From positions 1 to 64,000 of the forward strand of contig CAWDMC010000028.1 of assembly GCA_963803295.1 (NCBI GenBank): a DNA stretch of 64,000 nucleotides, read 5' to 3'. The stretch comes from CAWDMC01 sp963803295. GTDB taxonomy: Bacteria > Acidobacteriota > Terriglobia > UBA7540. The notes beneath the pieces are model-generated. The model was not told where the DNA came from and ran no database searches. It saw only the letters and a list, made by a program, of their open reading frames with translations. The position numbers and the translations under genes were made by a program. Of the stretch, positions 9,262 to 16,139 are shown piece after piece; position 1 is the stretch's first letter; each line of letters begins with the position of its first letter.

Positions 9262-10209
9262 CTACAGCCTCCTTCCACACTCGGTGCTGCTGTTCGGAGC
9301 GTTTTCATCGGCCGCTCTCGCCATCTTCAGATTCTCCTCCATCAGGCCGATCAACTCGACCAGCATGTCCTCTCGAGTGTTTTCAGGAACATCGTGGGTC
9401 CGATTTGGCGAATTTTCTTCCGGCGTAGTGAGGGGCGAGCAAGGGAGGGACTCCGCCGGAGCCTGCTCAACCACAGGAGACGGTTCCCTGCTTCCTCCCT
9501 CTTCCCCGCCCACTTGCTCCTCGCCGCCGACGGCTTCCATTGGGCCGTCGGGCGCCTGTGACGGGATGTCATCCGATGCCTCGCCAGGCTTCGAGGCACG
9601 CCCTGTCTCCTCTTCCGCCGTGAAATCCTGCCCGATATTCCGCGCGGGCGAGTACTCTTCAACTCCGGACGATCCATTCTCGGCACAGTTTTCAGCAATG
9701 TTCTCGGCACTGGGTTCGTCATCGCGCGCCGCTCTGAGCCTCATCAGCATCTTGAACTGGCGCTCAAAGTGGCGGCTGAGCTGGCCTTCGAGCCGTATGG
9801 TTTGTTCCCAGTTGGCATTGGCGGACAGGCTCCGGTCACGCTCGACGGGGTCGTTCTTGTAGACCGTGTATTGTTTTACGGAGTGCGCCTGCATGGCGTA
9901 TTGGCTGCGGATCAGGCGCTCCTGCCGCCAGGCGGTCTCGGCCATGTTCTCAAGCAGGTAGGATTCGAGAACGTTAGCGGGAGGGAGAGAGGCCAGAAAG
10001 CCCTCGCGCAGGCGATCGTACTGGCCGGGAGTCTCCCCCATCCAGGACATGGTGGCCTTGAGCTCGCGGGCGGTGGCGCCGTGGGTAAGGGCGTTGAAGC
10101 GGGTGCGCTGCTTGCCGGCCTGAGTACAAGGTCCGGTGGATTTTTTGGCGTTGGCGCGATTGGCGGCGATTTTCCTGGGAGTTACCTTGGGTCTTTTGGT
10201 TAGTGGCAT
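9262..10209 (-). CDS. Acidobacterial hypothetical protein with ANRANAKKSTGP N-terminus
   Basis: 315 residues. AAGGAG precedes the ATG. Residues 10-45 carry the signature AANRANAKKSTGP with a following Gly/Lys-rich RFNALTHGATA motif, a family I know from many Acidobacteria and Planctomycetes without a function. A helical middle (LLENMAETAWRQERLIRSQYAM) is followed by a very acidic, low-complexity tail. The basic, possibly nucleic-acid-binding N-terminus is suggestive only. A truncated copy of its first ~10 codons lies just upstream at about 10340-10370 within a repeat array, which hints that the gene's 5' region has been duplicated. Confidence 0.7.
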   Translation of the reverse strand: MPLTKRPKVTPRKIAANRANAKKSTGPCTQAGKQRTRFNALTHGATARELKATMSWMGETPGQYDRLREGFLASLPPANVLESYLLENMAETAWRQERLIRSQYAMQAHSVKQYTVYKNDPVERDRSLSANANWEQTIRLEGQLSRHFERQFKMLMRLRAARDDEPSAENIAENCAENGSSGVEEYSPARNIGQDFTAEEETGRASKPGEASDDIPSQAPDGPMEAVGGEEQVGGEEGGSREPSPVVEQAPAESLPCSPLTTPEENSPNRTHDVPENTREDMLVELIGLMEENLKMARAADENAPNSSTECGRRL

Positions 10210-10520
10210 CGGATCTCCTTCGTGTCTGTCGGAGCGACACGGTTGAAACCGTGCCCTGACGAGAGACGGTAACGTGCAAGCCGCATTGTTCTCGCGGCCG
10301 ATCCTTGTGGCGGTTGTATTCGTCAGGGCATGGCTTCAGTCATCTTAGGTTTCTTGGTAAGTGGCATCGCGTATTCGTCAGGGCATGGCTTCAGCCATGC
10401 CACAAATCCCATCGTAGGGAGCGGCTTTAGCCGCTGAGGTCCTCCAGGAACTGAGAGAGCCCGGCGTGTTTGGCAGGCGGACTGACACGGTCGAAACCGC
10501 GCCCTGACGAGAGACGGAAC
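10210..10520. repeat. Array of short palindromic repeats with a truncated duplicate of a gene start
   Basis: Two orientations of one unit are visible. CGTCAGGGCATGGCTTCAG occurs at 10321 and 10376; the reverse-type GCCCTGACGAGAGACGG occurs at 10254 and 10501, each after a CACGGTT/CGAAACC hairpin (10238-10253 and about 10488-10502). GGCATGGCT at about 10382 pairs with AGCCATGCC. Between the first two units is a copy of the start of the downstream gene (TTAGGTTTCTTGGTAAGTGGCATCG on the plus strand; the complement encodes MPLTKKPKMT). It looks like a REP or small non-autonomous element that has spread by copying neighbouring DNA. Confidence 0.65.
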
Positions 10521-10724
10521 CTGCGTCCGCCCCACTCTCAAGTATGCCCGGTGAAAATGAGACAAAGGAGACAGATGAGACAAACGAGACACTATTTCTT
10601 AAGTGCCTTGTCGATTGAGGATTAGAGAGTCGAATCCGAGAATGACAGAGGCGAAAATCGCAAAAGTGTTGCATTTTGCAACACCGCCAGGGAAACGGAG
10701 GTCCGCACTATGCTGGGTGGCGCA

Positions 10725-12743
10725 TCACCACACGATGGCCTGATCGGGCACGAAACGGGTGACCTTTCGCCAGGGCGCTTCATTTTGACGGTAGTAGGCT
10801 CGTTCGTAGAGCGCACCGTATTTGCCCCGCGGATCGATCGTGGTCACCGTGTTTCCCTTAATCGTCAACGTATAGGGAACGTCGCCGATGGTTTCCTTGA
10901 CGGTGCGTTCGGCGATGGGGAAGCTGATCTCCATGCTGTCGCCCGGCACGCCATGCCCGGCGTTCACGTACCGGCCCTGCCAGCTCAGGTTTCGCGCGGC
11001 GCCGTTCACTTTGCAGGTAGTTTCGCCGCTCCCCGTCTTGATCCACTCCGGCGCACGCACCAGAACCTTCTCGCATGGCTTCTTGAGCTTCAGAGCGACC
11101 CGGCCTTGATACGGGATATGGCTGTAAACGTCGGCCCACGGCGAGGCCCTGTTCATCAACAAATTTAAGCGCAGATTGTCGCCCTGCCGCTCGACAATGC
11201 TTTCCAGAACGTAGTAGAGGGCGCGGGCCGAATTGCCGAGGCAGCACTGCTGGATGCCGATTTGGGTTGCAAACTCATTACCGCTCGCCCAACCCGCAAA
11301 GGTGCCGATATTGCGCTCAACCAGCCGCTCGGTGGTCTCATTGAAAGCCACGGGTTTCGTCGGCATTGTGGCCGCCAGCTTCGGAATCCAGTCGCCGTTG
11401 GTAAGCTGCTGCTCGGCAAACTGATTGCGCATCCAGCGGTCAACATCGTCCCAATAGTCGCCCGCCCCGGCCTTGGTGAGCTTTATCGCCATACCGATCA
11501 TATCGGCGACCTCACAGCTCTCGCAGGCGAAGTAGCGGTTGTTGATGGCCAGCTCGGGAAAGAATCCCACCAGGGACGATCCCTGGGTCTTGGCGTACTG
11601 GTAGCCGCCGTTCACGAATTCGAGCGCTCTTGCGTCCTTCGCCATCGCCGCATATTCCAGCATGCTGATCAATCCGATAGTGTGCCCGTGGAAGTGTCCA
11701 CCCAGCTTGGCCTGCTTGGCCTCTGGATAGTGAATCTTCAAGCGACGGGAGGTGAGCAGAGCCTGTCGTTCCTGAGCCCCCATGAGAAACCGCCCGTGAG
11801 CGTCATAGTAGTTTGCCCCTTCCATCCCGAAGGCAGTCAGCTTGGCGGCCATTTTTCGTGCCGGCTCGTAACCGGTGACTTGGTAGTATTGGGAAAGGCC
11901 TTGAATGGAGCGGATGTTCCCGTACTCCACCGCATCCATGCCGGTCGGCATTACTGCCTCCGGTCCGAATTTCGCGTAAGGCTCAACGGCTCCCCACGGG
12001 ATATACGATACCTTGCCGCGACTGACTACCAGCTCCGAGAGGCGCTGGATCATCCGCTCGCAGGTCTCGGTCCAGACGGGGTTCTTGTCGCGTAGATAGT
12101 AGGCCGTCATGGCGCCGATCATGCGGCCACATTTGGCGGCTGTGGTGGCCAGCTTCATGGACTTATCTCCGGCGCTCGTAATCTTGCCGTCCTTGGTCCA
12201 CACGCTCTTGAAGCTCCAGGGATTCAGCCTGCTCCACGGCGTGGCATCGAGGACTTCGTAGACCAGGCCGTCAGGCCCAATGGTCTTGAGATTGACTTGC
12301 ATCCAGACTGGATCGACATATGTGTTGAGATCGCTTCCCGTCGCCGCCCTCAACAGCGGCAAGGCTTCCATGAATCCCTCGACGCTTTGCACCCAGTCAT
12401 TGTGGTCGTGCATCATCGTGGGAGGATTGCGGAAGAGTTCCACCTCCCAGTAAACCTCGTAATCAGCGTCGGGGTCCGTGATTCCGGTGAGCGCATTAAT
12501 AGCCAGTTCGCAGCGGCTGGCGATGTCAAGCGTATCGGGGATGCTGTCTTCGTACCGCTGGCCCGGGCAGGGAGGGGCTTCGATGGGCGGAATATTCTTT
12601 GTGGGATAATCGATGAGGAGCTTACGGGGGGTGTTCGAACTCCCGGCTTCGTTCGATCCGGACCGGCAGGCTGCCAGACTGCCCGCGAGGGCCGAGGCGC
12701 CGAAGACTACGGCCGAATTCTTCATGAAATCGCGCCTGTCCAT
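10725..12743 (-). CDS. Exported GH127-like glycosidase (Tat signal plus lipobox)
   Basis: 672 residues. AAGGAG lies 8 nt before the ATG. The N-terminus has twin arginines (DRRDFMK) and a lipobox LAAC at 23-26, so it is likely a Tat-exported lipoprotein. An (alpha/alpha)6-barrel pattern runs through residues 70-480. YFACESCEV (Glu408, Cys410) and QQCCLGNSAR (Cys500-Cys501, then Asn and Arg) match the Glu/Cys/Cys-Cys zinc and nucleophile motifs of GH127 beta-L-arabinofuranosidases, with a beta-sandwich C-terminus (KLKKPCEKVLVRAPEW). The role would be release of L-arabinofuranose from plant glycans; exact substrate is inference. No operon partner. Confidence 0.8.
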   Translation of the reverse strand: MDRRDFMKNSAVVFGASALAGSLAACRSGSNEAGSSNTPRKLLIDYPTKNIPPIEAPPCPGQRYEDSIPDTLDIASRCELAINALTGITDPDADYEVYWEVELFRNPPTMMHDHNDWVQSVEGFMEALPLLRAATGSDLNTYVDPVWMQVNLKTIGPDGLVYEVLDATPWSRLNPWSFKSVWTKDGKITSAGDKSMKLATTAAKCGRMIGAMTAYYLRDKNPVWTETCERMIQRLSELVVSRGKVSYIPWGAVEPYAKFGPEAVMPTGMDAVEYGNIRSIQGLSQYYQVTGYEPARKMAAKLTAFGMEGANYYDAHGRFLMGAQERQALLTSRRLKIHYPEAKQAKLGGHFHGHTIGLISMLEYAAMAKDARALEFVNGGYQYAKTQGSSLVGFFPELAINNRYFACESCEVADMIGMAIKLTKAGAGDYWDDVDRWMRNQFAEQQLTNGDWIPKLAATMPTKPVAFNETTERLVERNIGTFAGWASGNEFATQIGIQQCCLGNSARALYYVLESIVERQGDNLRLNLLMNRASPWADVYSHIPYQGRVALKLKKPCEKVLVRAPEWIKTGSGETTCKVNGAARNLSWQGRYVNAGHGVPGDSMEISFPIAERTVKETIGDVPYTLTIKGNTVTTIDPRGKYGALYERAYYRQNEAPWRKVTRFVPDQAIVW

Positions 12744-12869
12744 TGGGAGATCTCCTTACGCCGCCTCACTACGAGTGTCGAACTATAACGTCCCCCAAGA
12801 GCTCAGTCAACAGCTACCCGAGCGGCGGTCTCCAGGAAGGCAGGGAGCCACTTATCGGGACCAGAGTAT

Positions 12870-13496
12870 ATGAAATCGTTAACGAGTTCTGAAGAGCGAC
12901 TCCTGCCCATGATGGCTAACCGTCTATTCGTCTTTGACATGGATGGCACCTTGCTGATTGGGACGACGGCATGTCTTGAAATTGCCAAAGTGGCAGGAAC
13001 GCTCGATCAGCTTCATATCTTGGAACAGAAATTCGCTGCCGGTGAAATAGATGCGTTTGGGTTCGCCAAAAATATAGGTGCGCTGTGGGGAATGGTGGAC
13101 GAACAAATTGTTAAGAAGGCGTTTGAAGCCACACCTAAGCTGGACAACATAAAAGCCGTCACGGCTCTCATACGGAGAGGCGGCGGCACATCATGTCTGA
13201 TTACCATGTCTCCTGATTTCTATGCAAATTTGTTCCACGAATACGGTTTCGATTTCATAGGCGCCTCTCAATTTCCGAGGGGCTCCAATGAGGAGGTAAA
13301 ACGTGAAAACATTTTGAGTCCCAACGACAAGGCTGCAATCGTCGAGCGGTGGTGCAATCAGCTCGGTCTTGAGCTGAACAGATGCGTGGCTTTTGGCGAC
13401 TCCATGTCTGACTACTTGCTATTCGAAGAGCTGGAGCATACCGTCTCGATAAACGGCGACCCGACTCTAAGAGATTTGGCTCGATACCATCTGTGA
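12870..13496 (+). CDS. HAD-superfamily phosphatase, SerB-like (HAD-IB)
   Basis: 208 residues. All four HAD motifs are visible: FDMDGTLL (I, nucleophile Asp), ITMSPDF (II), the Lys in NDKAAIVERW (III) and AFGDSMSDYLL (IV). This is the HAD-IB (phosphoserine phosphatase-type) layout with a small helical cap (residues ~40-100). The substrate is a phosphomonoester, unknown here. The start is uncertain: ATG codons at 12909 and 12912 would give MMANRLFVFDMDG. It stands alone, divergent from the glycosidase. The composition looks less GC-rich than the neighbours, which may mean it was acquired. Confidence 0.8.
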   Translation: MKSLTSSEERLLPMMANRLFVFDMDGTLLIGTTACLEIAKVAGTLDQLHILEQKFAAGEIDAFGFAKNIGALWGMVDEQIVKKAFEATPKLDNIKAVTALIRRGGGTSCLITMSPDFYANLFHEYGFDFIGASQFPRGSNEEVKRENILSPNDKAAIVERWCNQLGLELNRCVAFGDSMSDYLLFEELEHTVSINGDPTLRDLARYHL

Positions 13497-13552
13497 CGCT
13501 CTTATGAAGTCGCAGACCTGATATCGCGGTCCTTCAGCCCCTTGCTGTGCAC

Positions 13553-13591
13553 GAACAAGAAGGGCCTCGCCAAGCGAGGCCCTTCTTGTTC
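13553..13591. terminator. Perfect 18-bp hairpin, probable bidirectional terminator
   Basis: GAACAAGAAGGGCCTCGC (13553-13570), loop CAA, then the exact complement (13574-13591). It is GC-rich at the tip and AT-rich at the base, ending in CTTCTTGTTC. It follows the HAD gene by 56 bases and lies at the end of a minus-strand sequence that encodes SQNWSEVPPKAH and a stop at 13610. Confidence 0.65.
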
Positions 13592-13609
13592 ATGCCATGG
13601 GTCGCGAGT

Positions 13610-13667
13610 CAGTGGGCTTTCGGCGGAACTTCAGACCAGTTTTGGGACCGATCAGTGCGCGATGCCG
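13610..13667 (-). repeat. Dispersed repeat, copy A (minus-strand SQNWSEVPPKA end)
   Basis: About 58 bases nearly matching 15739-15806. On the minus strand both encode a C-terminus ending RTxRSQNWSEVPPKA and then stop (this copy ends AH-stop at 13610). It is followed on the minus strand by the perfect hairpin at 13553-13591, as a gene end followed by its terminator would be. No intact gene precedes it here, so it is a 3' remnant or a copied gene tail. Confidence 0.5.
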
Positions 13668-13671
13668 GGAA

Positions 13672-13844
13672 TCTGAACAGCGGCTGCAGTACATGCACAT
13701 CAATCCGGTTCGAAAAAGTCTGCTAAGACGACCCGACGATTGGCGATGGTCGAGGTACAATAACTTCGCTTTGGAAACGGTGTCGGCGTGCCCGATCGAA
13801 ATTGACCAGGCAAGATTGCCGGAAGGGTATCGGGATAAGAAAGG
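13672..13844 (+). pseudogene. 3' remnant of a REP-associated tyrosine transposase (RAYT, Y1_Tnp family)
   Basis: The translated LQYMHINPVRKSLLRRPDDWRWS and CPIEIDQARLPEGY segments are the C-terminal part of TnpA_REP proteins (Y1_Tnp/RAYT), whose full length is ~150-220 residues. The HUH motif and catalytic Tyr part are missing, so the 5' part is gone. A GCCACGGTCAG/CTGACCGTGGC hairpin follows immediately, the usual association of RAYT and REP. The reading frame stays open to 13953, but beyond 13844 it is REP and spacer. Confidence 0.7.
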
Positions 13845-13874
13845 GCCACGGTCAGAAACAGCACTGACCGTGGC
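13845..13874. repeat. REP hairpin next to RAYT remnant
   Basis: GCCACGGTCAG (13845-13855) pairs with CTGACCGTGGC (13864-13874) over an 8-nt loop. It shares the GCCACGG core with the repeat at 6852-6940. Confidence 0.65.
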
Positions 13875-13903
13875 TAGCCGCTCGACGAGGCATAATCCGA
13901 CAA

Positions 13904-15475
13904 CTAGTGTTTTTGGAATAGTTGGGCATGCTTTGCCGCGTCGACGAGATTGACGACTCCATAGCCGCCGACCATTTCGTTCGGGGACCCGGCCGAGGCG
14001 AACGATTCCAGGACGTAGAACGGGTTAAGAGCCTGTGGAACCTGTGGGGCATTGCCTGGTAATCCGTGCTGGGGAAGAAGCATCTCGGATACACCGCCGG
14101 CGATGAGGGCAGTAGAAAAGGAAGTACCCGAGACCGCGGCATAATTGCCTCCGGGATAGGTGGTGACCAGGTTTTCGCCGGGCGCGGCGACGGCAGTAAT
14201 GGCAGGTCCGTAGTTGGAGAAGGTGGAGAGGTAGCCCTGGGTGTTGACCGAGGTAACCCCGAGTACGTAACCGTAACTTGCCGGGTAGACGATCGCCTGG
14301 GTTCCGGCGTTGCCGGTGGAAGCCACGCAGATCACGTTCCTGCGGGTAGCGTAATTGACCGCCTGCATCACCTCGTTGGAAATGTCGCTCGCGCCGAAGC
14401 TCATATTGATGACCGAGGCGCCGTTGTTTACGGCGTAATAGATGGCAGCCACAATGTCCGAGGTCTGGGCTGTCCCGTCTTCGGCGAAGGCTTTAAGCGG
14501 CATGATCCGCGCGCCCGGCGCGATCAAGTGAACGAGGCCCGCTATCATGGTGCCGTGGCCGAAGTCCGCCGGCAGGTTCTGGGCATTGAGGATGTGGGCG
14601 GTGGACTGGTTAAGAATGGCGGCGGTCGATTGGTTGAGAAGCAGCGTCGCTTGCCCGTTCAGGATGTGCGCCGTGGATTGGTTCAGGATGTGGGCGGTGG
14701 ACTGGTCAAGCATGGGGTCTTGCATCTCGTCGGGGATGCCCGGGGTGTTGGTGGTGAAGTCATAGCCGGAAACCAGGCAGGGCTTCAGCACCGGGTTATT
14801 GGCATCCACGCCCGTGTCAATGATGGCCACAATGCCCAGACCCAGGTTTTGGTTACCCCCGCCCGCGTTGCCCGCGCCCGTCGCTAACTGCTGGCACAGG
14901 GGCGTGGACGCTTGATTCCCACCCGCCCGATTGCCATAGGTGTAAGTATTTGGGCCATTGTCTTGGTGCTGAATGTTCGGATTGAACAGGCTCACGGGAT
15001 TCAGCATCAACGGAGGCAACTGGGTGGCATACGGCTGCCAGACGTACTGGCCGTAAAAGTAGGTGGTGGTGGTGCGGGGTACGCTGGCATAGTTCGCCGC
15101 CGCCGTGCTCACCCCGGTGGTTGTGGCGATTGGGAGCGCAGCCTGAACCTCAGCACTCAGCACCGTGCGTTGAAATGAGAACTGCATGACAGAAGGGTCT
15201 GCCTGTACCTCTAGTAGCAGTCCCGCCGGATCCACCAGGGACGAGCCTGCTACCAGTACCTGGACTCGGTTGTGGTCGGAGTGAATAGTGGAAAGGATAT
15301 TCAACCCGTGGTTGGCGCAGACCGTGGAAAGGTTGGCCGGCGCTGTTGTCAGCATGTACTGTTGGATCACAGTTTGCGCTGGAACCAGGTTTGAGGTGGA
15401 CTGGGCGCTGAAGCGGCGTGCTTGAGGCAGCACCGCCGCTGCCAGGATGAGAGCGAAAACTGCCAGTTTTTTCAT
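13904..15475 (-). CDS. Secreted subtilisin-family (S8) serine protease with QSTAHILN repeats
   Basis: 523 residues. AAGGGG lies upstream of the ATG, and a signal peptide covers residues 1-24 (cut near FSAQS). A propeptide-like region (30-120) precedes the catalytic domain. The triad is visible: Asp220 in AIIDTGVD, His307 in FGHGTMIAG, Ser452 in SGTSFSTALIAGG, with oxyanion Asn in STGNAG. Between Asp and His an insert of five octapeptides (residues 258-297, QSTAHILN and variants) replaces the usual loop. It should degrade proteins outside the cell. The insert could be a surface-binding or self-assembly element; its role is unknown. Confidence 0.92.
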   Translation of the reverse strand: MKKLAVFALILAAAVLPQARRFSAQSTSNLVPAQTVIQQYMLTTAPANLSTVCANHGLNILSTIHSDHNRVQVLVAGSSLVDPAGLLLEVQADPSVMQFSFQRTVLSAEVQAALPIATTTGVSTAAANYASVPRTTTTYFYGQYVWQPYATQLPPLMLNPVSLFNPNIQHQDNGPNTYTYGNRAGGNQASTPLCQQLATGAGNAGGGNQNLGLGIVAIIDTGVDANNPVLKPCLVSGYDFTTNTPGIPDEMQDPMLDQSTAHILNQSTAHILNGQATLLLNQSTAAILNQSTAHILNAQNLPADFGHGTMIAGLVHLIAPGARIMPLKAFAEDGTAQTSDIVAAIYYAVNNGASVINMSFGASDISNEVMQAVNYATRRNVICVASTGNAGTQAIVYPASYGYVLGVTSVNTQGYLSTFSNYGPAITAVAAPGENLVTTYPGGNYAAVSGTSFSTALIAGGVSEMLLPQHGLPGNAPQVPQALNPFYVLESFASAGSPNEMVGGYGVVNLVDAAKHAQLFQKH

Positions 15476-15876
15476 TTTGAATACCCCTTATCGCTTACTT
15501 GAGGCCTTCACTTCTTTTCTAAGCCGACATCGGACTTAAGCGCTGCTGCAACCTCAACTTCGCCCGCTCGGGTGAGGAACGGTCATCATTCTTCCTCATA
15601 GGTATAAGAGTAGGAAAGTACGGAAAAAATATAGGCTCGGGCTAGTACGGGAGTACTCCAAGGGGCCGGAAAGTACCTCGGTGGGTCTGTGACGGGGCGG
15701 ATTGCTCCGTGCGGCTGGTCTATGCGATCTCCAGAGGTCAGTGCGCCTGACCGCGGGCTTTAGGCGGAACCTCGGACCAATTCTGAGATCGATTTGTGCG
15801 GAATGCCAAGGAATTTGGGGAGCGACTGAAGGCGCAAGGGTTTGCCGGACTTTGATTTCGCGGGCAAGCTCTTGGA
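15476..15876. other. Intergenic stretch with a dispersed repeat
   Basis: About 400 bases between the protease start and a small membrane-protein gene. The only structure I can support is the repeat copy at 15739-15806. Promoter elements of the protease must lie at 15480-15600 but are not recognisable. Confidence 0.4.
15739..15806 (-). repeat. Dispersed repeat, copy B (minus-strand SQNWSEVPPKARGQAH end)
   Basis: Second copy of the sequence at 13610-13667, with about 10 extra bases near its stop. It encodes RTNRSQNWSEVPPKARGQAH on the minus strand. It sits just downstream of the 69-residue membrane-protein gene, with no recognisable full gene attached. Confidence 0.5.
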
Positions 15877-16086
15877 CTATTGGTTCCTTCGCTGTAACGC
15901 AAGCGCGCCCAGCAAGAACAGCCCATAAACCGCCACGCAGATCGCGAAGTCCAGTAGCGTGCCCCAACCCAATTGGGAGGCGGCGCCCTGCAGAACATCC
16001 GGCAGATGAGGGGAGAGGGCAAAGTAAATGACGTTGCCGATCAGAATGGCGAGCAGGTACCGGGTCAGACGTTCGAAAGTTGTCAT
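15877..16086 (-). CDS. Small two-helix membrane protein
   Basis: 69 residues with two strongly hydrophobic segments (about 9-29 and 42-64), separated by a short Gln/Gly loop, and a basic tail (LQRRNQ). Divergent from recG with a ~55-bp gap. No family recognised; the hydrophobic pattern and sensible length are the main evidence that it is a real gene. Confidence 0.6.
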   Translation of the reverse strand: MTTFERLTRYLLAILIGNVIYFALSPHLPDVLQGAASQLGWGTLLDFAICVAVYGLFLLGALALQRRNQ

Positions 16087-16139
16087 TGTCCAAGGCTCCC
16101 CGTCAACATCCCACGCACTCGCTTATAATACTCAAGGGT

